Source: Rikenella sp031551865 (GTDB taxonomy: Bacteria; Bacteroidota; Bacteroidia; Bacteroidales; Rikenellaceae). Taken from it: a stretch of DNA of 64,000 bases. The DNA lies in NCBI GenBank assembly GCA_031551865.1, contig JAVBMY010000004.1, positions 62,001 through 126,000 of the forward strand. The letters run 5' to 3'. Below the pieces are notes generated by a model. The model ran no database searches, was not told where the DNA came from, and worked only from the letters and a program-made list of their open reading frames with translations. The position numbers and the translations under genes were made by a program. Positions 9,140-16,330 of the stretch are shown one piece after another (the stretch's first letter is position 1; each line of letters begins with the position of its first letter).

Positions 9140-10642
9140 ATGAAGAAAATACTGATATACCTTCCCTTCTTTCTTTTGTTCGTGTCCGCCGGGCGGGCGC
9201 AGGATATCCCTGTGGCCGAACAGCTCCGCAGAATGCGTGTGGCCGAGGATTCGCTCGATAACCTGCTCGGCAAAGCCCGCCGGCAATACGATATGCCCGA
9301 CGCCGACCGTACCGCTGTGGGCAATCGGATTGTCGGGCTTGAGAACGAACTCTACACCCTGCGTAGCCACATTTCGAAACTCGATGCCGCGCTGATCGAA
9401 AACCGGGCGGCCGAGATCGAACAGCAGGAGCTCGTTGATCCGGGTAGCGGGATGATAGCCGCCGACGGCGGGGTGCGCACCCTGTTCACTAACGCTTTCT
9501 TTACCGGGAACGTCTCTCCCAGCCAACTCAAAGTACTGTTGCTGGCCCCGCGGATTGATGCCGAGGTGGGCCGCAGCCTGCAGCAGATCGAAGGGCTTTA
9601 CGCCCGGTTGGAGCAACTCAAAGTCGCTTACGACGCTTCGCGCAGCCAGGACTCGGTTGATCGGATGGTCGCCGAAGCCGCCCGCCTGAAAGAGCAGATC
9701 GAGGGCGTCGATGCCACGGTGGAGCAGATGACCGAAGCCCTGTTCGGTGTCAAGAACGACATTTACCCCGTGTTGCTCGACAAGGTCGGCAACGTGGAAC
9801 GCCTGAAACTCGAACAGCTCGATACCGAAAGCCGCCTGGTCCGCCGGGCGCGCGATCTGGCCGGCGAGCAAATCGCCCCGATGGTATCCCTCTATCCTCT
9901 GCAGAAACGGCTGGCACTCGACTATGAAATGATCCTGGCCGGAAAAACCGGACTGACCCGTGCGCTCGATTCGCTCAAAGCCGAACTGAAAAAAACGCCC
10001 GAGGAACCGGTACTCTTTCCCGACATCTATTTCCAGCCGCGTAACCTCGTGATCTATGCCCCCATCACCAAGGCGGCCGCCTTCCCGTACGTTTCGGCCG
10101 GCGAGGTGCCCCCGCTGAATGTTCCGGCCCGCGGCGTCTACTACACCGTCCAGGTCGGCCTTTACAGCACTGCGCCCCAGTCGATGGCCGTATTCAAAAA
10201 CATGACACCGCTGATGCGCGAAGACCTGAGCGGCGGCCGTATGCGTTTCTGCGCCGGAGGGTTCAGTAACTACCGCGACGCCATGGCCGCTTATTCGCAA
10301 ATGATCAGGGCCGGCTTCAAGAGCCCTGCCGTGGTGGCCTGGGTCGACGGTAAAACCGTACCACTCGCTGCAGCCCGTTCGGCCGAGGCCCGGACTCCCG
10401 CAGTCTCTCAAAACGGCGGCGAGTATAGCGTGGACATCGCTCCGGCCGAAGGGCGTTTACCCGTGGCTTTGCGTGACATCATTTCGGCCAAAGCTCCCGG
10501 GAAGTCGATCATCCGGCGCATGGAAGGGCAGGCGGTGGTTTATTCCGTGGGGAATTTTGCCAACGAGTCCGAAGCCTCTGCACTGGCTTCGGAGCTCCGC
10601 GAAACAGAGCCCAACGTGAAAGTCCAGCTCGTTGTCCAATAA
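9140..10642 (+). CDS. secreted coiled-coil protein with two C-terminal SPOR-like repeats
   Basis: About 500 residues from the ATG at 9140, chosen because it opens a clean signal peptide (MKKILIYLPFFLLFVSAGRA, cleavage before QD). The middle part is rich in charged helices and predicted coiled coil (LEQLKVAYDASRSQDSVDRM, LDTESRLVRRARDL). Near residue 340 YYTVQVGLYSTAPQSMAVF starts a SPOR-like unit, and a second follows (YSVDIAPAEG ... VVYSVGNFANESEASALASE). SPOR domains bind denuded peptidoglycan in division proteins. These copies are divergent, so the function is inference: a periplasmic envelope or division-associated protein. A GTG-initiated frame from 9062 is less likely, because it would bury the signal peptide. 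Confidence 0.75.
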   Translation: MKKILIYLPFFLLFVSAGRAQDIPVAEQLRRMRVAEDSLDNLLGKARRQYDMPDADRTAVGNRIVGLENELYTLRSHISKLDAALIENRAAEIEQQELVDPGSGMIAADGGVRTLFTNAFFTGNVSPSQLKVLLLAPRIDAEVGRSLQQIEGLYARLEQLKVAYDASRSQDSVDRMVAEAARLKEQIEGVDATVEQMTEALFGVKNDIYPVLLDKVGNVERLKLEQLDTESRLVRRARDLAGEQIAPMVSLYPLQKRLALDYEMILAGKTGLTRALDSLKAELKKTPEEPVLFPDIYFQPRNLVIYAPITKAAAFPYVSAGEVPPLNVPARGVYYTVQVGLYSTAPQSMAVFKNMTPLMREDLSGGRMRFCAGGFSNYRDAMAAYSQMIRAGFKSPAVVAWVDGKTVPLAAARSAEARTPAVSQNGGEYSVDIAPAEGRLPVALRDIISAKAPGKSIIRRMEGQAVVYSVGNFANESEASALASELRETEPNVKVQLVVQ

Positions 10643-10659
10643 ACACCCCCGCACGAATT

Positions 10660-10926
10660 ATGGATAAACCGAATAAATTCTGCCAAAGCTGCGGAATGCC
10701 CATGAAAGCCGACCCGAAGGGCGGAGGCACCAACGCCGACGGCTCGAAAAACGAGCTCTATTGCAGCTATTGCTATGCTGGTGGCGACTTCACCTTCAAA
10801 GGAAATGTTAAAGAGTTTCAGGAACATTGCCGACAAGCAATGGTCGGTAGCGGCCATTCCAAATTCATGTCGTGGCTGCTGAGCCGCAACATGAAGCGTC
10901 TGGCCCGCTGGAAAGCGGAGGCATAA
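10660..10926 (+). CDS. small zinc-ribbon protein
   Basis: 88 residues. CQSCGMPM and YCSYCYAGGDF supply two CxxC pairs that would bind one zinc. The spacing and the phrase FCQSCGMPM fit the putative zinc-ribbon family seen in many anaerobes (zf-ribbon_2 type). Helical C-terminus. It starts 17 nt after the SPOR-like gene. Function unknown; family membership is recognised from the motif only. Confidence 0.85.
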   Translation: MDKPNKFCQSCGMPMKADPKGGGTNADGSKNELYCSYCYAGGDFTFKGNVKEFQEHCRQAMVGSGHSKFMSWLLSRNMKRLARWKAEA

Positions 10927-11015
10927 GACTTCCACCTGCGTATCGTATGTCCGTGTCTCTCCCGGGCCGAAGCTGCGAGGAACGAAGCAGACCCGCCGGA
11001 GTGTCAGAGATAATC

Positions 11016-11098
11016 GCCATTGCGAGCAGACCGCCGAAGCAATCTTCCTGTTAGATCATGGCGGGAGGATTACGTCGGTTTTTTTGCCTCGCAATGAC
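11016..11098. repeat. palindromic intergenic repeat, CATTGCGAG subtype
   Basis: Arms at about 11016-11048 and 11064-11098 are imperfect reverse complements (CCATTGCGAG...AATCTTCC versus GGAGGATTACG...CTCGCAATG). The copy at 26391-26500 has the same ends, so this is a second subtype of the repeat. Confidence 0.75.
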
Positions 11099-11112
11099 AC
11101 GTATGTTTTTTC

Positions 11113-11120
11113 TATCTTTG
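11113..11120 (+). promoter_or_regulatory. candidate -7 element
   Basis: TATCTTTG 32 nt before the ATG at 11153. The nearest upstream TTTG (11083-11086) is 26 nt away, longer than the usual 19-21, so the -33 half is doubtful. Confidence 0.45.
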
Positions 11121-11152
11121 AAGATACAAACCGCCCAACCCCCTTCCGGTCT

Positions 11153-11923
11153 ATGAAAACCCGCCTCCGGTTCGCATTACTATCTGTCTTTTTATCGGTT
11201 TCGCTCAGTGCCCGCGCGCAAGACTACGGCTACTGGAATTTCCGGTATTACGGGCGCGATACCACCATCGTCGAGGGGGAATACTCTCTCCATTTCCGCA
11301 GCCTCAGCGGCGAGGAGGGCGAGATCATTCGAGTAAACCGCTTCGCGGATACCGACGAAAACGATGCGCAGATGATCGCCGAACGGCGTAAGATATACGA
11401 CCTCGACTCGGTGGTTAACCTGCTCCGGGGGCAAGTCCAGTTCGATTGCTCTACCTACACGTGGGACGAGGGTCAAACCAGCTATGTCAGCAGTATCGTG
11501 TGCCGCAACGGGATGAAGATCGTGTTCCAATATGCGGCCCAGTTCCTGCGCTACTATCCCGACGAAAAGATCCTGCTCTTCAATAATTGGAACCGCGACG
11601 GCAGCCGCTGGGCCTTCCGGGTCGAAGACGGCGAATACGACTACGAACTTGAGGAGGTGGCTTATTCCAAAAGCCGCCGCTTGCGCACGCTGCTCCTGCC
11701 CACCACCGAATCCGACGACGGCGACAAGAGTCTCGTCATCCAGGCGCGCGGCCGCCACAAACAGTACACCAACATCTTCGATTTCAATTACTTCGACATT
11801 CCCTTCTACGAAGGCAATAGTTTCTGGAAGGGTGACTGTCTGTTTATCTATTTCGGGAGCGGCTGGTGGGAAGTGGTGATCACCCGCGACCGTAGTTATA
11901 AACCTGAGGATCATGAAGCCTAA
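11153..11923 (+). CDS. exported protein of unknown function, paralogue of next gene
   Basis: 256 residues from the ATG at 11153, which opens a signal peptide (MKTRLRFALLSVFLSVSLSA, then RAQDYG). The mature part is rich in aromatic and acidic residues with a beta-rich look (YWNFRYYGRDTTIVEGEYSL, GEYDYELEEVAYSKSRRLR). No catalytic motif recognised. The opening DTTIVEGEYSLHFRS and the SKSRRLRTLLLP strand match DTTITLEDGQRFRLRN and GRRLRVMIQ in the next gene, so the two are diverged duplicates. Likely periplasmic or surface located. Confidence 0.75.
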   Translation: MKTRLRFALLSVFLSVSLSARAQDYGYWNFRYYGRDTTIVEGEYSLHFRSLSGEEGEIIRVNRFADTDENDAQMIAERRKIYDLDSVVNLLRGQVQFDCSTYTWDEGQTSYVSSIVCRNGMKIVFQYAAQFLRYYPDEKILLFNNWNRDGSRWAFRVEDGEYDYELEEVAYSKSRRLRTLLLPTTESDDGDKSLVIQARGRHKQYTNIFDFNYFDIPFYEGNSFWKGDCLFIYFGSGWWEVVITRDRSYKPEDHEA

Positions 11924-11927
11924 TGCC

Positions 11928-12722
11928 ATGAAAAGGACGCTTCTCATCCCCATGATCGCCTCGGCTGCCCTGTGGAGCAGGGTAGAGCTCTGCCGCGCTG
12001 ACCCGCCCGAAGACCTCCACACGCGCGTGATCGACACGACGATAACGCTTGAAGACGGTCAGCGGTTTCGCCTGCGCAACATGCCCTGTGAACGATTCGA
12101 CAGCCTGAGGCGTATCTACTACGTGGCACCCTCGGAGCCGATCAAAGACCCGGCCAAGGTCGAAAAGCTGCTCGGCCGCCGCAAATGCCGCATCACATAC
12201 ACCACCTATGCTTTCGACCATTCGGATGATTACGAATACGGCCTCTCCGAAGTCCGCTACGGCCGCCGCCTGCGCGTGATGATCCAGGAGAGCGAAGGGT
12301 TCATCGGTTACTACCCCCGCGAGCGCATATTCATGTACATGGGCGGGCACACCAGCGATCAGGCTTTCTTCATCGATACGGGTGAGGAGGCTTACAATCC
12401 TGAATATTCGGCCTTTTCGGCCGACGGCCGATATCGCCTGACGGGCATGTTCGGTGGTCAGGAGTCGGTAGATTATCGGATTGAGAAGTACGATCCCGCA
12501 CGAGGAAAATACGTCAACCTTGACTCCGATGGGTATATCCTGCAAAAGATCATCGACCGGGTCGACGTCGATGTAAGGTACTATTACATCGGATACCTCG
12601 GGGAGGTGTACGACCAATTCTGGGTGGGGAATACGCTCTATTTCCGCACGGGTGGTCAATCTTGGGTCGACCCGGATGACTACCCTTATATGGCCCGCTA
12701 TATCTCGGTCGAGATACTATAA
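11928..12722 (+). CDS. exported protein of unknown function, paralogue of preceding gene
   Basis: 264 residues from the ATG at 11928 (MKRTLLIPMIASAALWSRVE, signal peptide). An in-frame ATG at 11913 would overlap the previous gene by 11 nt. Aromatic-rich mature protein (YAFDHSDDYEYGLSEVRYGR, YYPRERIFMYMGGHTSDQAF, VDVRYYYIGYLGEVYDQFW). FIGYYPRERIFMY parallels FLRYYPDEKILLF of the upstream paralogue. No known domain recognised. Co-transcribed with its paralogue; tRNA-Ser follows under its own promoter. Confidence 0.72.
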   Translation: MKRTLLIPMIASAALWSRVELCRADPPEDLHTRVIDTTITLEDGQRFRLRNMPCERFDSLRRIYYVAPSEPIKDPAKVEKLLGRRKCRITYTTYAFDHSDDYEYGLSEVRYGRRLRVMIQESEGFIGYYPRERIFMYMGGHTSDQAFFIDTGEEAYNPEYSAFSADGRYRLTGMFGGQESVDYRIEKYDPARGKYVNLDSDGYILQKIIDRVDVDVRYYYIGYLGEVYDQFWVGNTLYFRTGGQSWVDPDDYPYMARYISVEIL

Positions 12723-12777
12723 GTACGGTTACTTTGTCTCTGCAAATCAGGTCGATCTCATTATGATAAGAACCTGA

Positions 12778-12809
12778 TTTGGAAATCCCGAGGATAAATT
12801 CTACTTTTG
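12778..12809 (+). promoter_or_regulatory. promoter of tRNA-Ser
   Basis: TTTG at 12778-12781, 20-nt spacer, TACTTTTG at 12802-12809: an exact Bacteroidota -33/-7 arrangement. Transcription should begin around 12815, about 24 nt before the tRNA. Confidence 0.8.
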
Positions 12810-12838
12810 CACTGCGTTACCGTTTGGCGCACCACACT

Positions 12839-12930
<92 letters not shown>

Positions 12931-12943
12931 CAGGCCGAAAGGC

Positions 12944-12973
12944 AAAAAGGACACCCCTAAGGGTGTCCTTTTT
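12944..12973 (+). terminator. terminator of tRNA-Ser
   Basis: Perfect 13-bp stem: AAAAAGGACACCC (12944-12956) with GGGTGTCCTTTTT (12961-12973), CTAA loop, T-run within the 3' arm. Confidence 0.9.
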
Positions 12974-13062
12974 CAGTTGTTTCACTCCAAACCGGGCCGG
13001 CTTAAATGAGACGGCAAAATAAAAAAAGCAAGTTCCGGATTTATATTTCTGCAAGATTCTCG

Positions 13063-13070
13063 TATGTTTG
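13063..13070 (+). promoter_or_regulatory. candidate -7 element for the gene at 13093
   Basis: TATGTTTG, 22 nt before the ATG at 13093. No clear -33. Confidence 0.45.
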
Positions 13071-13092
13071 TAAAAGCGCACCTATAAACACA

Positions 13093-13749
13093 ATGAATAA
13101 AAAGCCGGCCTATAACGAGATTTCTGAAGAGATACCCGATTGGCACGAAGATTCGCCATGCCTGAGCAAACAGGCAGTTTTCGGTCGCATGATCGAAATG
13201 CTGCCGGACGCCCGGGGGGCCGATGCCGAGGTCTTGGCCTGGCTTCCGGGCGACGACCTCCTGCCCGTCGGGTACGCTTCGTATGATTGTCAATTCGGCG
13301 AAGTGCTGATCGCCAATACTCCGAAAGGGGTTTGCTATCTCGGTGTAGTGAATGGTTCCGGTAGCCATGTGTCGGAAGACTTTCAAAAAAGGTTCGGGTA
13401 TGCCGGCCCCCGGCAAACCGAGACCCCGCTACAAAGAGCCGCCCTAGATTACCTGAACGGCCGAATGGACGCACCTCTGCCGCTTCATCTCAAAGGCACG
13501 CCCTATCAGACCGAGATTTGGCGGCGGTTGCTGCGCATCCCTTTCGGCAAAGTCGTATCGTATGCCACGCTGGCGGGGTATCCCAATCATTCGCGGGCTG
13601 CGGGAGTGGCTATTGGCAGGAACCCTGTTTTCTGGATCGTTCCCTGCCACAGGGCAGTGTATGCAGACGGCGGTTCCGACCGTTATGCGTGGGGCAAGGA
13701 TATAAAAGCAAAACTGCTTGCCTGGGAATTCGCCCATAGCGAAGATTGA
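13093..13749 (+). CDS. methylated-DNA--protein-cysteine methyltransferase (Ogt/MGMT family)
   Basis: 218 residues. A suicide repair enzyme that takes alkyl groups from O6-alkylguanine. The catalytic IVPCHRAV is present with the acceptor at Cys185. The C-terminal helix-turn-helix region (LLRIPFGKVVSYATLAGYPN, SRAAGVAIGRNP) is intact. The residues after the active site (YADGGSDRYAWG) differ from the usual GxxGGYxxG loop. The N-terminal 60 residues are not part of the standard domain. ATG 13093 is preferred over the open frame from 13006 because a -7 box lies at 13063. A second MGMT gene follows 90 nt downstream. Confidence 0.88.
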   Translation: MNKKPAYNEISEEIPDWHEDSPCLSKQAVFGRMIEMLPDARGADAEVLAWLPGDDLLPVGYASYDCQFGEVLIANTPKGVCYLGVVNGSGSHVSEDFQKRFGYAGPRQTETPLQRAALDYLNGRMDAPLPLHLKGTPYQTEIWRRLLRIPFGKVVSYATLAGYPNHSRAAGVAIGRNPVFWIVPCHRAVYADGGSDRYAWGKDIKAKLLAWEFAHSED

Positions 13750-13839
13750 GCAAGATCCGGGTTTCCCGACCCAGGCCATTGTATGATCTTTGTGCGGCAC
13801 GATTAGTTGTGCGTACTTTGTGCTAAAGAAATCGCAGAA

Positions 13840-14679
13840 ATGAAAACACAGAATGAAACCGATCGCGACCGTATCGCTTCGGCCATCGAGTTTTTGATAC
13901 ACAATTACACTGCCCGGCCCAACCTCGGTGACGTGGCGGACCATGTGCATCTTAGCCCGTATCATTTCCAGCGTATGTTCCGCGAATGGGTGGGTGTAAC
14001 GCCCAAACAGTTCGCCCGCTTCCTGAGTGTGGAACATGCAAAGCAAGTACTGAAGGAAACCCGAGCCACACTTTTCGATGTCGCAGGCGAAGTAGGGTTG
14101 TCGACTACGAGCCGGTTGCACGACCTGTTCGTCAGCATCGAGGGCATGACCCCCGGCGAGTACAAAAACGGAGGAGAGTCCCTTGCCATAAATTACTCGT
14201 TTGCCGATACGCCTTTCGGGCCCGTGATCATCGGCTCGACCCCCAAAGGCGTTTGCCACATGACCTTTGCCGACGAAGGTGAGGCAGGGGCTTTCGAAAG
14301 GATGAAGAGCGCGTTGCCGAACGCCATGTACAGACAGCTTACCGACCGCCACCAGCAAAGCGCCCTTTTTGTGTTCACCCGGGATTGGAACAAGCCCGAC
14401 GAAATCAAACTCCACCTGAAAGGGACCGCTTTCCAGCTGAAAGTGTGGAATACACTGCTGCAGATTCCCGCCGGCGGACTGAGCACCTATTCCGACCTGG
14501 CGTTGAAAGCCGGGCACCAGGGCGCCCAAAGGGCTGTCGGCACGGCCCTCGGCAATAACCCCGTAGTATTCCTTATTCCGTGCCACCGGGTTATACAGGC
14601 CTCGGGCATCATGGGCAATTACCGATACGGCGAAAAACGAAAAAACGCCATCATCGGCTGGGAAGCGGCCAAACGATGA
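13840..14679 (+). CDS. Ada-like protein: AraC-type HTH fused to O6-methylguanine-DNA methyltransferase
   Basis: 279 residues from the ATG at 13840. Residues about 5-100 are an AraC-type DNA-binding domain (LGDVADHVHLSPYHFQRMFR, GVTPKQFARFLSVEHAKQ). Residues about 115-279 are the methyltransferase with FLIPCHRVI (Cys248) and the NYRYGEKRKNAIIGWE tail. The N-terminal zinc/phosphotriester-sensing domain of E. coli Ada is missing. Likely both repairs DNA and regulates a small alkylation response that could include the adjacent methyltransferase gene; the regulatory part is inference. Confidence 0.92.
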   Translation: MKTQNETDRDRIASAIEFLIHNYTARPNLGDVADHVHLSPYHFQRMFREWVGVTPKQFARFLSVEHAKQVLKETRATLFDVAGEVGLSTTSRLHDLFVSIEGMTPGEYKNGGESLAINYSFADTPFGPVIIGSTPKGVCHMTFADEGEAGAFERMKSALPNAMYRQLTDRHQQSALFVFTRDWNKPDEIKLHLKGTAFQLKVWNTLLQIPAGGLSTYSDLALKAGHQGAQRAVGTALGNNPVVFLIPCHRVIQASGIMGNYRYGEKRKNAIIGWEAAKR

Positions 14680-14757
14680 CGGATAAGTCCGCAGGTATGA
14701 TTTTTGATGGGCTATATTATATACATCCCATCGAACATCATATAGACAAAAGTGATT

Positions 14758-15519
14758 ATGAAAACTTTAGGACTTATCGGTTTTGGCCGCGCCGGAAAGG
14801 CGGTCGCACGGGTCTTCAACGCCAGCAAAGACCATCAACTAAGTTGGGTATTCAAGCAAACTTCGAAAGGGATCAAAGCCGATCCCGACGAATGGGGGAG
14901 TACCGAATTCCACTCGCAAGAGGATATTTCGCTTCCCGACCTGATCGCTGCCCGGCCGGTGGATTTCATCGTCGATTTTTCGTCGCCGGAAACCATTCAC
15001 AGCTATGGTGAAACGGCTGCAGAATTAGAAATAAAGATCATTTCGGCGGTATCGTCGTACCCCGAAAAAACAATCGAATATCTGAAAGAACTGGCCCGCA
15101 AGACGGTGGTGTTCTGGTCGCCGAACATTACACTGGGCGTGAATTTTCTGATGGTCTCGGCCAGGTTGTTACGGGACATCGCTCCCGAAGCCGATGTGCA
15201 GATCATCGAAGAACATTTCAAAGACAAGAAAGACACCTCGGGTACCGCCCTCAAGATTGCCCGTAAACTCGGTATCGGACACAGCGCCGTAAAATCCATC
15301 AGGGTGGGCGGCATCGTGGGCAAACATGAAGTAGTATTTGGGTTTCCCTATCAGACCGTCCGAATCATACACGAAAGCATCGGCCGCGAGGCGTTCGGAA
15401 ACGGCTCCTTGTTTGCAATCCGCCGAATAGAACATGAGGGATACAAGCGGGGTTTTTTCACTTTCGAAGACCTGTTGCTCCCGTATTTCAACTTCAACCA
15501 CGTTACAGAAGAGGGATAG
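14758..15519 (+). CDS. dapB: 4-hydroxy-tetrahydrodipicolinate reductase, divergent DapB
   Basis: 253 residues. NAD(P)H-dependent reductase of the lysine/diaminopimelate pathway. It has the Rossmann motif GLIGFGRAGKAV, DFIVDFSSPETIHSYGE, SPNITLGVNFLM and RVGGIVGKHEVVFGF. The active-site stretch is EEHFKDKKDTSGTA where E. coli has EAHHRHKVDAPSGTA: the first His and the Lys are kept, the second His is Phe, and the loop is one residue shorter. It may therefore be a functional variant or a second DapB-type reductase. The preceding frame opens at a GTG (14752), but ATG 14758 fits the family N-terminus. dapA lies in the window at 21169 on the other strand. Confidence 0.85.
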   Translation: MKTLGLIGFGRAGKAVARVFNASKDHQLSWVFKQTSKGIKADPDEWGSTEFHSQEDISLPDLIAARPVDFIVDFSSPETIHSYGETAAELEIKIISAVSSYPEKTIEYLKELARKTVVFWSPNITLGVNFLMVSARLLRDIAPEADVQIIEEHFKDKKDTSGTALKIARKLGIGHSAVKSIRVGGIVGKHEVVFGFPYQTVRIIHESIGREAFGNGSLFAIRRIEHEGYKRGFFTFEDLLLPYFNFNHVTEEG

Positions 15520-15548
15520 CCGTTTGGTCGGTGAAAAGCCTGAAAAAA

Positions 15549-15582
15549 CGAGAGGGAAACCGGCACTGCGGTTTCCCTCTCG
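15549..15582. terminator. bidirectional terminator between convergent genes
   Basis: Perfect stem CGAGAGGGAAAC (15549-15560) with GTTTCCCTCTCG (15571-15582), extended by two inner pairs. It lies between dapB (plus) and the DUF1097 gene (minus). Confidence 0.8.
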
Positions 15583-15605
15583 TGGTATAAAACGGAGGCG
15601 TAAGC

Positions 15606-16100
15606 CTATTTGCGCAGTGCTACGGTAATCCAGCCGAACAGCAGACCGATCATACAATAGATGGTCTCGGTCAGGAAGATAGCGCCGTGATCCTGGCTGA
15701 TGTACGAGAAGATCACGAAATAAGCGCCGGCACCGATGAAGATCGCGGGGATTAAGTCGAGCAGGGGCACTTTTTCGAGCAGGATGATCGGGATCACCAA
15801 CACGAGCAGCGTCAGAGGCATAGCCCAGAAACCGCCTACGTATTGAGCCAGCCAACCGCCAACGGTGAGGATAAGCATCGAAGCCAGCATACCGACTATA
15901 TAGCCGAGGAACGCTTTCACACCGCCTTTCACGGTGCTGCCTGCCAGGAAATACATGGCCCAAGCCTGGAACGAAAGCCAGCCGAAACCGCCGATAGCCA
16001 CCAGAATCGTGGTTTTGCAGAGCAATTGGTCGATCACTTGCAAGATTGCGGCCAACACGGCGATCACGATCGGCCCGTAGAGTAAACTTGTTTTCTTCAT
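15606..16100 (-). CDS. DUF1097 (YcdZ-like) membrane protein
   Basis: 164 residues with five or six hydrophobic helices (LLYGPIVIAVLAAILQVIDQ, LGYIVGMLASMLILTVGGWL, AMPLTLLVLVIPIILLEKVP, LTETIYCMIGLLFGWITVAL). The pattern and length fit the DUF1097 family of small inner-membrane proteins, whose substrate is not known. It stands alone between two plus-strand units and ends at a shared bidirectional terminator. Confidence 0.75.
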   Translation of the reverse strand: MKKTSLLYGPIVIAVLAAILQVIDQLLCKTTILVAIGGFGWLSFQAWAMYFLAGSTVKGGVKAFLGYIVGMLASMLILTVGGWLAQYVGGFWAMPLTLLVLVIPIILLEKVPLLDLIPAIFIGAGAYFVIFSYISQDHGAIFLTETIYCMIGLLFGWITVALRK

Positions 16101-16233
16101 AGACGTCTAAGATTAGAGTTTGGGTTAATAATTGGGTGTAGCCCCGTTCTTATGCGGGAGCATTTCGGGGACTAAGGTATGAAAAAAAACGGAGCTGCCG
16201 CCCGGGGCCCGTCGTTTTCTCGCGGCAAAACAC

Positions 16234-16241
16234 TACATTTG
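16234..16241 (+). promoter_or_regulatory. candidate -7 element of the HzsA-related gene
   Basis: TACATTTG, giving a leader of about 83 nt to the ATG at 16331. No good TTTG at the -33 distance. Confidence 0.45.
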
Positions 16242-16330
16242 TATAGTGGGACGTTTTATGCTTTTAAGAACTACGGTAAGAAGTTTTTGACGTCCCTACT
16301 CCCGGTTTTCCGGATCAATAACGTACAACT

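Noticed and set aside
8948..10411. 487-codon open frame on the minus strand, antisense to the SPOR-like gene
   Set aside because: Composition is typical of a GC-rich shadow frame; the plus-strand gene has a signal peptide and domain motifs in the same stretch.
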